Assembly (NCBI RefSeq): GCF_009708075.1
Contig: NZ_WMBT01000002.1
Span: 186,001-250,000, forward strand
Reading direction: 5' to 3'
DNA from: Paracoccus lichenicola
Lineage (GTDB): Bacteria; Pseudomonadota; Alphaproteobacteria; Rhodobacterales; Rhodobacteraceae
Length of the DNA stretch: 64,000 nucleotides
Of this stretch, positions 25,856 to 37,488 are shown one piece after another. The notes under the pieces were generated by a model. That model searched no databases. It was not told the origin of the DNA and was given only the letters and a program-made list of their open reading frames with translations. Numbering within the stretch: the stretch's first letter is position 1; each line of letters opens with the position of its first letter. The translations under genes and the position numbers were made by a program.

Positions 25856-26914
25856 TCAGACTTCTTCCGCCACCGGATAATCCACATAGCCCTTCGGCCC
25901 GCTGCCATAGAAGGTCTCGGGATCCTGCTGGTTCAGCGACAGGTTCTGGGCAAACCGGCGGGGCAGGTCGGGCGTGGCGATGAAATCCTTGCCGAAGGCC
26001 GCCGCGTCGGCCCGGCCCGTGCGGATCAGGTCGGCGGCGCTGTCGCGGGTCAGGCCTTCGTTGGCGATGACCACGCCGCCGAAGGCCGCCTTGATGTCGT
26101 CCAGCAGGCTGTCGGGACCGAGGTGTTCGCGCAGGCACAGGAAGGCCAGGCCCCGGTCGCGCATCTGCCGTGCGACATGCGTGAACAGCGCGCGGGGGTC
26201 GCTGTCGCCCATGTCGTGACTGTCGCCGCGCGGGGCCAGGTGCAGGCCCACGCGGTCCGCGCCCCACACGCCGATGACGGCATCGGTGACTTCCAGCAGG
26301 AACCGGACGCGGTTCTCGATGGAGCCGCCGTATCGGTCGGTGCGGCGGTTGGACTTGTCCTGCAGGAACTGGTCGATCAGATAGCCGTTGGCCGCGTGGA
26401 TCTCGACCCCGTCAAAGCCCGCGCGCCTGGCGTTCTCGGCCCCCTGGCGATAGGCCTCGACGATGCCGGGGATCTCGGCCGTGTCCAGGGCGCGGGGGGT
26501 TTCGTATTCCTTCTTGGGACGCACAAGGCTGACGGTGCCTGCGGGCTTGATGGCGCTTGGCGCGACGGGCAGTTGGCCGTCCAGGAATTGGGGGTCGGAA
26601 ATGCGCCCGACATGCCACAGTTGCAGGAAGATCAGCCCGCCCGCGTCATGAACGGCCTTGGTGACCTGCTTCCAGCCCTGAACCTGCGCCTCGTTCCAGA
26701 TGCCCGGCGTGTCGGCATAGCCCACGCCCATGGGCATCACGCTGGTGGCTTCCGACAGGATCAGCCCGGCGCCGGCACGCTGTGCGTAATATTCGGCCAT
26801 CATCGCGTTCGGGACGCGCTCGGCACCCGCACGGGCGCGGGTCAGCGGCGCCATCACGATGCGGTTCTTCAGGGTCAGGGGTCCAAGGGGAAGGGGGTCG
26901 AAAAGGGTAGGCAT
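25856..26914 (-). CDS. Old yellow enzyme family alkene reductase (NemA-like)
   Basis: The 352-residue FMN-dependent enzyme belongs to the old yellow enzyme family, which reduces activated alkenes, N-ethylmaleimide and nitro-esters with NAD(P)H. Family landmarks are LKNRIVMAPLTRARA, LQLWHVGRIS, the active-site HAAN in GVEIHAANGYLIDQFL (His and Asn bind the substrate carbonyl), RTDRYGGSIENR and the FMN-phosphate loop GRADAAAFGKDF. The ATG at 26914 has AAAGGA upstream. It is a single-gene unit facing the low-GC island. Confidence 0.93.
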   Translation of the reverse strand: MPTLFDPLPLGPLTLKNRIVMAPLTRARAGAERVPNAMMAEYYAQRAGAGLILSEATSVMPMGVGYADTPGIWNEAQVQGWKQVTKAVHDAGGLIFLQLWHVGRISDPQFLDGQLPVAPSAIKPAGTVSLVRPKKEYETPRALDTAEIPGIVEAYRQGAENARRAGFDGVEIHAANGYLIDQFLQDKSNRRTDRYGGSIENRVRFLLEVTDAVIGVWGADRVGLHLAPRGDSHDMGDSDPRALFTHVARQMRDRGLAFLCLREHLGPDSLLDDIKAAFGGVVIANEGLTRDSAADLIRTGRADAAAFGKDFIATPDLPRRFAQNLSLNQQDPETFYGSGPKGYVDYPVAEEV

Positions 26915-27047
26915 CAATCGTCCTTTCGTTTTGGCATTCCCTGCACCTGTGCATGTCGGCAGGCGGTGTCAACCTGCGCCTTGTGCATGACGGCCTTGGC
27001 CTGCGCGCCGTGCCCGGTTAGAACCATTGTCCCGACCGGAGGAACCC

Positions 27048-29336
27048 ATGGACACAGCCGCCCGCATCGCCCGCACCATTGCCGCCGAGATCGGCGCCTC
27101 TCCGTCGCAGGTCACGGCGGCCGCGGGCCTGCTGGACGGCGGCGCGACCGTGCCCTTTGTCGCGCGCTATCGGAAAGAGGCGACGGGGGGCCTGGACGAC
27201 ACGCAGCTGCGGACCCTGGCCGACCGGCTGGCCTATCTGCGCGACATGGAGGCGCGGCGGGCGGCGATCCTGTCCTCGATCAAGGACCAGGGCAAGCTGA
27301 CCGACGACCTGGCCCGCGCCATCGCCGGGGCGGAAACCAAGGCCGCGCTGGAGGACATCTATCTGCCCTTCAAGCCCAAGCGCCGCACCAAGGCGATGAT
27401 CGCCCGCGAGAACGGGCTGGAGCCGCTGCTGCGCGCGATCCAGGGCAACCGGGGGGCCGATCCGGCGGTGCTGGCGGGGGGATATGTGTCCGAGGCGGTG
27501 GCGGACACCAAGGCCGCGCTTGACGGGGCGCGCGACATCCTGGCCGAGGAACTGTCCGAAAACGCCGCCCTGCTGGGCAATCTGCGCGACTTCATGCGGG
27601 CCGAGGCCTTCATCGCCGCCCGTCTGATCGCGGGCAAGGAACAGGCGGGCGCCAAGTTCAGCGATTACTTCGACCATCGGGAAAAATGGTCGGCCATTCC
27701 GGGCCATCGCGCGCTTGCCATCCTGCGCGCGGCCAAGGAGGAGATCGTCACCATCGACATCTCGCCCGACCCCGACACCGGGGCGCAGCGGGCCGAGGGG
27801 ATCGTGGCGCAGGCGCTCGGGCCTCTGGGCCAGGGTCCGGGCGACCAGTGGCTGCGGCAGGTGGCGGGATGGACCTGGCGCGTCAGGCTGTCGAACACGA
27901 TGTATATCGACCTGCTGACGGACCTGCGCAAACGGGCGCATGACGAGGCGATCCGTGTCTTTGGCCGCAACCTGCGCGACCTGCTGCTGGCCGCCCCCGC
28001 CGGGGCGCGGGTGACGCTGGGCATCGACCCCGGGATCCGCACCGGCTGCAAGATCGCGGTGGTGGACGCCACCGGCAAGCTGCTGGACACGGCGACGATC
28101 TATCCGTTTCAACCCAAGAACGACCTGCGCGGGGCCGAGGCCACGCTGCTGGCGCTGATTGCTAGGCACGGCGTGGACCTGATCGCCATCGGCAACGGCA
28201 CCGCCAGCCGGGAAACCGAACGGCTGGTGGCCGAGGTTCTGAAGCGCCTGCCCAAGGGCGCGAAACTGCCCACCAAGGTGATCGTCAGCGAGGCCGGGGC
28301 CTCGGTCTATTCCGCATCCGAACTGGCCGCCAAGGAGTTTCCGCAGCTTGACGTGTCCCTGCGCGGCGCGGTGTCCATCGCCCGGCGCTTGCAGGATCCG
28401 CTGGCCGAACTGGTCAAGGTGCCGCCCGAATCCATCGGCGTCGGCCAATACCAGCACGACGTGGACCAGCGGCAGCTTGCGAAAACGCTGGAAGCCGTGG
28501 TCGAGGATGCGGTGAATGCCGTGGGCGTGGACCTGAACACCGCATCCGCCCCGCTGCTGGCCCATGTCGCGGGGCTTGGGCCGTCGCTGGCGCAGAACAT
28601 CGTGGCGTGGCGGGATGAAAACGGCGCCTTCCCGTCGCGCGCGGCGCTGAAGAAGGTCGCGGGCCTCGGTCCCCGCGCGTTCGAGCAATGCGCGGGCTTC
28701 CTGCGCATTCCGGGCAGCAAGGAGCCGCTGGACGCATCCGCCGTCCACCCCGAGGCTTACGGCGTCGCGCGCAGGATCGTTGCCGCCTGCGGGCGCGACA
28801 TCCGCGCGATCATGGGCGACGGGGCGGCCCTGAAGGGCATCCGCGCGGAACAGTTCGTGGACGACCATTTCGGCCTGCCCACGGTGCGCGACATCCTGTC
28901 CGAACTGGAAAAGCCCGGCCGCGACCCGCGCCCCGGCTTCGTCACCGCCAGCTTTGCCGAAGGGGTCGAGGCGATCACCGACCTCAAGCCCGGCATGACC
29001 CTGGAGGGCACCGTCACCAATGTCGCGGCCTTCGGGGCCTTTGTGGACATCGGCGTCCATCAGGACGGGCTTGTCCATGTCAGCCAGTTGGCCAACCGCT
29101 TCGTCAAGGACCCGAACGAGGTCGTGAAGGTCGGCGACGTGGTCCGCGTCCGCGTGACCGAGGTGGACGTGCCCCGCAAGCGCATCGGCCTGACGATGCG
29201 CAGCGACACTGACGCCGCCAGGCCCGCGTCGAAAGCGCCGGACAAGGCCGGGCCTCGGTCAGCCAGCGCCGCCCCGAAAACGGGCGGGCCGGGCGGCTTC
29301 GGCGCGGCATTGGCCAAGGCGATGCGCAAGAAGTAG
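27048..29336 (+). CDS. tex: Tex-family RNA-binding transcription accessory protein
   Basis: The 762-residue protein has the full Tex layout: N-terminal helical domain (VPFVARYRKEATGGLDD), a YqgF/RNase-H-like domain (TLGIDPGIRTGCKIAVVD, about 325-450), two helix-hairpin-helix segments (AHVAGLGPSLAQNIVAWR, KKVAGLGPRAFEQCAGF) and a C-terminal S1 domain (about 645-715, GMTLEGTVTNVAAFGAFVDI). It binds RNA and affects transcription and toxin expression in some bacteria. The ATG at 27048 has CGGAGGAA upstream. The tail is Lys/Pro/Ala-rich. Confidence 0.95.
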   Translation: MDTAARIARTIAAEIGASPSQVTAAAGLLDGGATVPFVARYRKEATGGLDDTQLRTLADRLAYLRDMEARRAAILSSIKDQGKLTDDLARAIAGAETKAALEDIYLPFKPKRRTKAMIARENGLEPLLRAIQGNRGADPAVLAGGYVSEAVADTKAALDGARDILAEELSENAALLGNLRDFMRAEAFIAARLIAGKEQAGAKFSDYFDHREKWSAIPGHRALAILRAAKEEIVTIDISPDPDTGAQRAEGIVAQALGPLGQGPGDQWLRQVAGWTWRVRLSNTMYIDLLTDLRKRAHDEAIRVFGRNLRDLLLAAPAGARVTLGIDPGIRTGCKIAVVDATGKLLDTATIYPFQPKNDLRGAEATLLALIARHGVDLIAIGNGTASRETERLVAEVLKRLPKGAKLPTKVIVSEAGASVYSASELAAKEFPQLDVSLRGAVSIARRLQDPLAELVKVPPESIGVGQYQHDVDQRQLAKTLEAVVEDAVNAVGVDLNTASAPLLAHVAGLGPSLAQNIVAWRDENGAFPSRAALKKVAGLGPRAFEQCAGFLRIPGSKEPLDASAVHPEAYGVARRIVAACGRDIRAIMGDGAALKGIRAEQFVDDHFGLPTVRDILSELEKPGRDPRPGFVTASFAEGVEAITDLKPGMTLEGTVTNVAAFGAFVDIGVHQDGLVHVSQLANRFVKDPNEVVKVGDVVRVRVTEVDVPRKRIGLTMRSDTDAARPASKAPDKAGPRSASAAPKTGGPGGFGAALAKAMRKK

Positions 29337-29499
29337 CGTTTTCCCGTTCGGCCTTCGCGGCGCTGGCAGGCGGCGCGTCACGCCCTGGGGCAGGGCAACA
29401 GCCTGCCAGGGTCGCGCGGGGCCAAGCCGCCTTTCGTGGCGATGCGGCACGCGGGAAAGGACACGCGATGCGCTTGCCATTCTGGCCGAGCCATGGCGG

Positions 29500-30621
29500 C
29501 TAGCGGAACAGCACCAGCGACCCGGGCGACCAGGCAAGCCGGGTCCGCGTGCCGACCTCCTGCACGTCGCGGCCGAAGACGTTGCGCATGGAAATCCGCA
29601 CCGGTCGCGCCTTGCCGTCCATCGCCGCAGCCCCGTCCAGCCGCAGGTCGTAATAGGTCATGTCGCCGTAATAGACGACCTCGTCGATGGTAGCGTTCGT
29701 TTCGCGCGGCTGGCTGTGGGTCTGGGTGGGACCGACCAGCGTCATGGTTTCCGGGCGAAAGCCGATGGTCGGGCCGTCGTCGTCCGGGTTCGCGCGGCTG
29801 ACCTGGCGGGCGGGCAGTTCGACCGGGCCCAGGCCTGGAACCTCGGCCGTCACGGTGCCGTCGGTTTCCCCCAGGATCCGCGCGGGCAGGAAGTTCATCA
29901 CCCCGATGAAGTCCGCGACCCGGCGGCTGGCGGGGCGGGCATACAGCGCCTCGGGTCCGTCAAGCTGGGCGATCTCGCCCTCGAACATGACGGCGATGCG
30001 GTCGGACATGACCAGGGCTTCCTCCTGATCGTGCGTGACCAGCACGAAGGTGATGCCGACCTGGCGTTGCAGCTTGATCAGTTCGACCTGCATCTGCTCG
30101 CGCATCTTGCGGTCAAGCGCCGACAGCGGCTCGTCCAGCAGCAGCACCTTGGGTTTCAGGATCAGCGCGCGGGCCAGGGCGACCCGTTGGCGCTGACCGC
30201 CCGACAGCGCGTGCGCGGCGCGGTTGCCGAAGCCGCGCAGGCCGACCATGGCCAGGGCGTCATCCACCAAGGCCGCCTTTTCCGCCTTGCCGCGCGGATC
30301 GCGGCGCAATCCGAAGGCCACGTTCTGGGCCACCGTCAGGTGCGGAAAGATCGCATAGGACTGGAACACCATGTTGGTGGGCCGCTTGTTCGCCGGCACC
30401 TCCTCCATGCGCCTTTCGTCGATCAGGATGGCGCCGTCGGAAATATCCTCGAACCCCGCGATCGTGCGCAGCAGCGTGGTCTTGCCGCAGCCGGACGGGC
30501 CGAGAAGCGAGAAGAACTCTCCGGCCCGGATCGTCAGGTCGATGCCGCGCAGCGCGTGGTAATCGCCGTAATGCTTGTGGACGCCGCGACACTCGATCAT
30601 CGGCTTGCGGTCGTCGGTCAC
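29500..30621 (-). CDS. Spermidine/putrescine-type ABC transporter ATP-binding protein
   Basis: The 373-residue ATPase is of the PotA type: Walker A GPSGCGKT (41-48), LSGGQRQR signature, Walker B VLLLDEPLSALD, switch His in LVTHDQEEAL, and a C-terminal TOBE domain (IGFRPETMTL and following). It would energise the two permeases encoded just upstream. The GTG at 30621 overlaps the permease stop (GTGA) by four bases. Polyamine uptake is the likely role, but the absence of a binding protein gene nearby leaves the substrate open. Confidence 0.88.
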   Translation of the reverse strand: MTDDRKPMIECRGVHKHYGDYHALRGIDLTIRAGEFFSLLGPSGCGKTTLLRTIAGFEDISDGAILIDERRMEEVPANKRPTNMVFQSYAIFPHLTVAQNVAFGLRRDPRGKAEKAALVDDALAMVGLRGFGNRAAHALSGGQRQRVALARALILKPKVLLLDEPLSALDRKMREQMQVELIKLQRQVGITFVLVTHDQEEALVMSDRIAVMFEGEIAQLDGPEALYARPASRRVADFIGVMNFLPARILGETDGTVTAEVPGLGPVELPARQVSRANPDDDGPTIGFRPETMTLVGPTQTHSQPRETNATIDEVVYYGDMTYYDLRLDGAAAMDGKARPVRISMRNVFGRDVQEVGTRTRLAWSPGSLVLFR

Positions 30622-31430
30622 AGGAACCCTCCGGTCGGATTGCCGCCCATGCGGGCATTGCCGCGGCGGCGGAAGTATTCGCCCAGCGTCAGCAGCACGA
30701 CGGACAGCGCCACCAGCACGGTGCCAAGAGCCATGACCATCGGGATCTGCTTGGGGAACCGCAACTGGCTGAAGATATAGGTGGGCAGCGTCGGCTGGTT
30801 GCCCGCGAGGAAGAAGGCGATGATGAATTCGTCCAGGCTGATGGTGAAGGAAATCAGCAGCGAACTGACGATGCCCGGCATGACCAGCGGCAGCGTCACC
30901 AGGCGAAACGCGCTCCACTTCGTTTCGCCCAGGTCGTAGGCGGCTTCCTCCAGCGACTTGTCCAAGGATGAAAACGCCGTGGACAGGATGGCGATGGCAT
31001 AGGGCATGCAGATCAGGACATGGCCCATGATCACCGTCAGGATCGACAGCTGCACGCCCGCGCCCAGCAGCACGACCAGCAGCGACATCGCCACGATGAT
31101 CTCGGGCAGCACCATCGGCAGCAGGATGAAGCCCATCATGCCGCCCTTGCCCGGAAACTCGAACCGGGTAGACGCGCGGGCGGCGAAGATGCCCAGGCAG
31201 GTCGCCAGGATCGAGGCGCTGACCGCGATGATCAGCGAATTCGTCAGCGCCGTGCGCAGCGTGGTATTGGCCCACATCTGCGCGAACCAGTTGGTGGTGA
31301 AGCCTTGCAGGGGGAATGCGATGATCGTGCCGGAGTTGAAGGCGAACAACGGCAGCAGGATGATCGGCGCATACAGGAACAGCAGATAGAGAGCCGCATA
31401 GGCCTGCAAGCCGCGCCCCTGCCCCTTCAC
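30618..31430 (-). CDS. Spermidine/putrescine-type ABC transporter permease (PotC/PotI-like)
   Basis: The 270-residue membrane protein has about six helices and the ABC permease EAA loop (LEEAAYDLGETKWSAFRLVT). LPEIIVAMSLLVVLLG and SFTISLDEFIIAFFLAG are typical of PotC/PotI. It pairs with the next permease upstream. It overlaps its neighbours by four bases on both sides, so the operon order is potB-like, potC-like, potA-like with tight coupling. Confidence 0.88.
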   Translation of the reverse strand: MKGQGRGLQAYAALYLLFLYAPIILLPLFAFNSGTIIAFPLQGFTTNWFAQMWANTTLRTALTNSLIIAVSASILATCLGIFAARASTRFEFPGKGGMMGFILLPMVLPEIIVAMSLLVVLLGAGVQLSILTVIMGHVLICMPYAIAILSTAFSSLDKSLEEAAYDLGETKWSAFRLVTLPLVMPGIVSSLLISFTISLDEFIIAFFLAGNQPTLPTYIFSQLRFPKQIPMVMALGTVLVALSVVLLTLGEYFRRRGNARMGGNPTGGFL

Positions 31431-32296
31431 GACCGCACCTTCAGGAAGCGGCGGTTGATGAGCAGGAAGACGATGCTGACAAGCGCGACGATGGCCATGG
31501 CCGTCACCGCAAGCGCCGCTCCCAGCGGGCGGTTGTCCAGCGCCAGCATCTGCACCTGGATCAGGTTGGCAATCATCGGGATCTTGCCGCCGCCGATCAG
31601 TTCGGGCGTGACGTAATCGCCGATGGTCGGGATGAACACGATCAGCACCGCCGCCAGCACGCCGGGCATGGCAAGCGGCAGCGTCACCCGCCAGAAGGTC
31701 ATGGCGCGGCTTTCGCCCAGGTCGCGGCCTGCTTCCAGCAGCGCGCGGTCGATCTTTTCCAGGGCCACGAAGATCGGCAGGATCGCGAAGGGCGCATAGG
31801 CATGGGCCAGCGTGATCACGATGGAATTCACGTTGTACAGGATGAAGGTCAACGGCTCGTCGATGATGCCAAGACCGGTCAGGGTGGAGTTGATGACGCC
31901 GTTATAGCCCAGGATCACCTTCCACAGGAACACCCGGATCAGGTAGCTGGTCCAGAAGGGAATGGTGATCAGGAACAGCCACAGGGACTTCCTTTCGGGC
32001 CGGACCAGGAAGCTGACGTAATAGGCGACCGGAAAGGCCAGCAGGACCGTGACCAGCGTCACCAGGGCCGACACCATCAGCGAGCGCAGCATGACCGTGC
32101 GCACGATGGGATCGGTCCAGACCTGGACATAGTTCGTCAGGGTGAAATCGCGCACGACCTCCAGATAGCCGTCGGTCATGAAGCTGTAGGCCAGGATGGT
32201 CAGCAAGGGCGCCGCCAGGATCAGCAGGGCATACAGGAACGGCGGCGCGATCAGGGCATAGCCCTGCCTTGCCTGTGCATCCAGTCCCTTGGCCAT
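31427..32296 (-). CDS. Spermidine/putrescine-type ABC transporter permease (PotB/PotH-like)
   Basis: The 289-residue membrane protein has six helices and the EAA loop LLEAGRDLGESRAMTFWRVTLPL split around residue 190. IPFWTSYLIRVFLWKVILG and FIPTIGDYVTPELIGG are PotB/PotH hallmarks. It is first in a three-gene unit and starts 88 bases downstream of the phytoene-synthase-like gene. No periplasmic binding protein (PotD/PotF) is encoded anywhere in the window. Confidence 0.88.
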   Translation of the reverse strand: MAKGLDAQARQGYALIAPPFLYALLILAAPLLTILAYSFMTDGYLEVVRDFTLTNYVQVWTDPIVRTVMLRSLMVSALVTLVTVLLAFPVAYYVSFLVRPERKSLWLFLITIPFWTSYLIRVFLWKVILGYNGVINSTLTGLGIIDEPLTFILYNVNSIVITLAHAYAPFAILPIFVALEKIDRALLEAGRDLGESRAMTFWRVTLPLAMPGVLAAVLIVFIPTIGDYVTPELIGGGKIPMIANLIQVQMLALDNRPLGAALAVTAMAIVALVSIVFLLINRRFLKVRS

Positions 32297-32384
32297 CCGA
32301 TCCTTCCCGCCGCGTTCGTTTCAATTCCTTTCATATCAGGGAAAGGGTGAAAAGAGGGTTTATGCGGCTGTCACTCCCCTGACC

Positions 32385-33155
32385 CTATCGCCACCACCGC
32401 CCCGTCAGCGCCAGACGCGCCAGCGAGGCACGGCGCTGGAACGGCGTCACTTCAAGGGTTTCCACGAAACAATTGATGTTTCCCTGCAAGACTGCGGCCA
32501 GGAACTGCAACACGCGCGGACCCGGATAAAGGGCCGCGGCTGCCTGCTTGGGCAGCAGCCGACGCGACCGGGCCGCGCGGTGCAGCGCATCCCGCGCGAT
32601 CCGGGCTAGGGCAACGGCATCCTCGGGGTGCTGGCGGTCCAGTCCAAGGCGCAGGGGTTGCAGGCGGGGAAGCGCGCGCAGCCAAGCGGTCAGGCCTGCC
32701 CCAAGCGCCTGGTCCGCCACAACGCCCTGTGCCTCGGCTGGCACGCCAAGGCGTTCCGCCGCCAGTCCCATCAGCCGACCTGCGGTGTCGTTCACATAGG
32801 CCACGACCTCCTCGGGCGCGGCGAAAGGCTGGCGCGCGCAGTCGTGGCGGCGCGCCTCGGCCAAGGGGGCGATACGGCCTGCGTCCTCGCCCCATGCCTC
32901 CCACAGGGGGGTCAGCACGTCATGCAGCGGGGGCGCCTTGCCTGTCCCCATCTCGGCCAGCCGGTCGATCCACCATTGCAGCCGCATCTCGGCCAAGATC
33001 GGTTCATTGGACTGGAACGGTGCCCGCGCGATTTCGAGGTTCAGCGCGTAAAACGTTAGCAGCGCAGGACGATCTTGCGGCCGTGCCACCAGGACGGTGC
33101 CGAAGCGGTCGGGATCCTGGGTCCGCACCAGGTCGGTGCAGGCTTCAAGAGTCAT
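32385..33155 (-). CDS. Squalene/phytoene synthase family protein (NDUFAF6-like)
   Basis: The 256-residue protein has the squalene/phytoene synthase fold pattern: [11 protein letters not shown] (residues 36-46), [12 protein letters not shown] (57-69) and [11 protein letters not shown]. The two Asp-rich DxxxD motifs needed for prenyl condensation are not well kept (the second reads NDTAG), as in the NDUFAF6 group, whose mitochondrial members assist complex I assembly. A carotenoid or hopanoid role is therefore doubtful. Its ATG overlaps the cysS stop by four bases (ATGA), so it is co-translated with cysteinyl-tRNA synthetase. Confidence 0.75.
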   Translation of the reverse strand: MTLEACTDLVRTQDPDRFGTVLVARPQDRPALLTFYALNLEIARAPFQSNEPILAEMRLQWWIDRLAEMGTGKAPPLHDVLTPLWEAWGEDAGRIAPLAEARRHDCARQPFAAPEEVVAYVNDTAGRLMGLAAERLGVPAEAQGVVADQALGAGLTAWLRALPRLQPLRLGLDRQHPEDAVALARIARDALHRAARSRRLLPKQAAAALYPGPRVLQFLAAVLQGNINCFVETLEVTPFQRRASLARLALTGRWWR

Positions 33156-34642
33156 GGAGATGCGCTGGATTGGATTAGGGCAGCTATGGCATCGACAGAC
33201 GGCGAGCCTTTCAGCGAAACCTGTCCACCATTGACACCATTTTCGCTTCTGAACGACCGCAACTCAATCCCGAGTTCCAAAGCCTTCCTCCTAAGGTCAT
33301 CAGCTGCACTGTAATTACTTTCGCTCCGCAACTTCATCCAGTGCCTCGCTAATTTTCCCCCAGCGTTGAATAGATCATCATCAATAGGACCATATCCCAT
33401 CACCGATATTGTAGGCTGAAAATCAACACCTTGAGTCAGATCTTTGCCTTCATACGGGAGTTTATAAGGCTCACCCCAAGTTTCACGAATCTTTTTGAGG
33501 TCGAACCCCAAAAACGCACATGCCGCATGAAGACCTCTGATATTACGACTCTTAAACAGTTCGCGGCATACCTCCAGCGCTGCCCACGTATTAAGATCGT
33601 CGCTCAATTCTTGAATAAGTTCTGCTGGAATACCGTTTACAGGGTCGGCTTCGTCGACTATTTCCTCAGCCCATTCGATTAAGGTATTACGTGCTTCCTT
33701 GGCCTTTGCCTCTGTCCAGTCCATCGGCTTGCGATAATGCGTGGACAGCATGACAAACCGGATCACCTCGCCCGGGACACCCTGATCCAGCAAATCCCGC
33801 ACGGTGAAGAAGTTGCCCAGGGACTTGGACATCTTCTTGCCCTCGACCTGCAACATCTCGTTGTGCAGCCAGACATTGGCGAAACCCGCGCCGGGATGGG
33901 CGCAGCAGCTTTGCGCGACCTCGTTTTCATGGTGCGGGAATTGCAGGTCGATGCCGCCGCCATGGAGGTCGAAGCTTGGCCCCAGCAAAGCGTCGGACAT
34001 GGCGGAACATTCGATGTGCCAGCCAGGGCGGCCCCGGCCCCAGGGGCTGTCCCAACCGGGCTGGTCGGCCTCGGACGGTTTCCACAGGACGAAATCCATG
34101 GGATCGCGCTTGAAAGGGGCGACCTCGACCCGGGCGCCAGCGATCATGTCATCGACGGACCGCCCCGAGAGCCGCCCGTAGTCGGGAAAGGACCGCACGT
34201 CGAACAGGACATGGCCCTCGGCCTCGTAGGCGTTGCCGCGCGCGATCAGGGTTTCGATCATCGCGACCATGGGGACGATGTATTCGGTCGCGCGGGGTTC
34301 ATGGTCGGGGCGGGCGGCACCAAGCGCGTCCATGTCGTCGTGATACCAGGCGACGGTTTCCTCGGTGATCTCGCGGATGGTGCGGCCGGTGGCGGCGGCG
34401 CGGGCGTTGATCTTGTCGTCAACATCCGTGAAGTTGCGCACGTAAGTCACGTGACTGTCGCCATAAACGTGGCGCAGCAGGCGCACCAGCACGTCGAAGA
34501 CCAGCACGGGCCGCGCGTTACCCAGATGCGCGCGGTCATAGACGGTCGGGCCGCACAGATACAGGCGCACGTTCCGGGGGTCCAGCGGCTCGAAAGCCTC
34601 TTTCCTGCGGGTGCGGGTGTTCGTCAGCCGGATCTGGACCAT
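33152..34642 (-). CDS. cysS: Cysteinyl-tRNA synthetase, compositionally mosaic
   Basis: The 496-residue class I synthetase charges tRNA-Cys. Zinc ligand Cys30 is in [10 protein letters not shown], the HIGH motif is HLGN (39-42), C211 and the HHENE site complete the zinc set, and KMSKS is at 269-273. The first ~305 residues use normal high-GC codons. From there to the stop (33170-33725) composition falls to around half G+C, with codons like AAA, ATT and TTA. That part still encodes a plausible C-terminal domain ([22 protein letters not shown]), so the enzyme looks functional but assembled from two sources. Confidence 0.93.
   Translation of the reverse strand: MVQIRLTNTRTRRKEAFEPLDPRNVRLYLCGPTVYDRAHLGNARPVLVFDVLVRLLRHVYGDSHVTYVRNFTDVDDKINARAAATGRTIREITEETVAWYHDDMDALGAARPDHEPRATEYIVPMVAMIETLIARGNAYEAEGHVLFDVRSFPDYGRLSGRSVDDMIAGARVEVAPFKRDPMDFVLWKPSEADQPGWDSPWGRGRPGWHIECSAMSDALLGPSFDLHGGGIDLQFPHHENEVAQSCCAHPGAGFANVWLHNEMLQVEGKKMSKSLGNFFTVRDLLDQGVPGEVIRFVMLSTHYRKPMDWTEAKAKEARNTLIEWAEEIVDEADPVNGIPAELIQELSDDLNTWAALEVCRELFKSRNIRGLHAACAFLGFDLKKIRETWGEPYKLPYEGKDLTQGVDFQPTISVMGYGPIDDDLFNAGGKLARHWMKLRSESNYSAADDLRRKALELGIELRSFRSENGVNGGQVSLKGSPSVDAIAALIQSSASP
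33170..33725. other. Low-GC tract covering the 3' third of cysS
   Basis: Over about 555 bases the sequence is clearly richer in A+T than everything around it, with sharp edges: the change at 33725 falls inside the coding sequence near the KPMDW codons, and normal composition returns within the last codons before the cysS stop. No mobile-element gene or flanking repeat is visible. It is the second such patch in the window, after 25281-25830. Confidence 0.75.
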
Positions 34643-34669
34643 GATGCGCCTTTCCTTGTCGCCGCGGAT

Positions 34670-35889
34670 CTAGCCCATTGGGGCAAAGCTTTCCACCCAT
34701 GCGATCTGGCGCGGCAGGCTGTGGCGGTGCAGGTCGTATCCGTCCAGGATCGCCTGCCGCGCCGCCGCCCGCAGCCGGTCGGCGTCAGGGTCGCCCGACA
34801 GCCCCCGGATCAGCGCGGCGGACAGGGCGGGCACGTCGAAGAAGGGCACCAGCCGCCCGTTCTGCCCGTCGCGGATCAGTTCGCGCACGGGTTCGGTGTC
34901 GGACGCGACGATGTAACCGCCCGCCGCCATCGCCTCGGTCAGCGACCAGGACAGCACGAAGGGATAGGTCAGGTAGCAGTGGACCTTGGCCAGCCGGATC
35001 AGCGACAGGTAATCGTCATAGGGCACGCGGCCCAGGAAATGGACGCGGGACAGATCCAGCCGGTCGCCCAGCTCGGCCAGCATCCGGGCCTTCCAGCTGC
35101 CGCCCTCCTTGGGCGCGCTGCCATAGCTGACGCCCTCGGCCCCGACGATCACGACCTGCGCCTGCGGGCGGGCGGCCAGGACCTCGGGCAGCGCACGCAG
35201 GAAGACGTGAAAGCCGCGATAGGGTTCCAGCGAGCGGCTGACATAGGACAACACCTCGTCGCCTGCGCGCAGCACGGGGCCGCCGGGCAGGGTCAGGCTG
35301 GCCCGGGGATCCGGGCAAACGCGGGCGGTGTCGATGCCGTCATGGATGACGGTGATCTTGCCGCGCAGGTCCGGCGGAAAGCTGTCGGCCTGGTACCGGG
35401 TGGGAGAGATGGCGGCATCGGCCTGGACGATCCCCTGGATCAGATGGGCGGACCGGGCGACCGCCAGCATCCGCGCCTCGTCGCTGTCGGACTGGAATTC
35501 CGGGTCGAAGCCGACATCGTGGCCGCGCGTGCGATACAGAAGCTCGGCATAGACCAGCAGTTTTGCGTCGGGCCAGATTTCGCGCAGGAACAGCGTCTCG
35601 CCCCAGCCGGTATGGCCGATGATCAGGCCGGGGGTGAAGCCGTGACGGTCCCGCAGCGCCCGCGCGGCCCGCGCCGCCAGATAGCCGCGTTCGGCGTGGG
35701 TCGCATAGCTGCGGCCGAAGGCACTGTTTGTTTCCACCGGATCGGGCGTCTTGTAGCGGAGGGTCCGGATCGGGCTTGGCCGCTGGTTCTTCTCATCCGT
35801 CAGGGCCAGCACCTGATGGCCGCGCGCGGCAAGCGCCGGGGCCAGATGCGGGAACTGGCCGGGGAAGTTCTGGTGGACGAACAGGATCT

Positions 35890-35893
<4 letters not shown>
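34670..35893 (-). CDS. GT4-type glycosyltransferase
   Basis: The 407-residue protein has the two-domain GT-B layout of family 4 glycosyltransferases: an N-terminal FVHQNFPGQFPHLAPAL acceptor domain and a C-terminal domain with SRSLEPYRGFHVFL, VHFLGRVPYDDYLSL, and SWSLTEAMAAGGYIVAS (the E-x7-E-like nucleotide-sugar region). It probably adds a sugar to a surface polysaccharide or other acceptor; donor and acceptor are unknown. Its ATG overlaps the yejF stop (ATGA), which couples it to the peptide transporter genes, and cysS follows 27 bases later. Confidence 0.85.

Positions 35894-37484
<1,591 letters not shown>

Positions 37485-37488
<4 letters not shown>

Noticed and set aside
27018-29078. 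686-codon frame opposite tex
   Set aside because: Same third-position GC artefact; trpE, thrS, pccA, mutase and other long genes show equal antisense frames.
33431-33682. 83-codon plus-strand frame in the low-GC part of cysS
   Set aside because: It is antisense to a coding region whose C-terminal domain is recognisable; no ribosome site, and the cysS frame explains the sequence.
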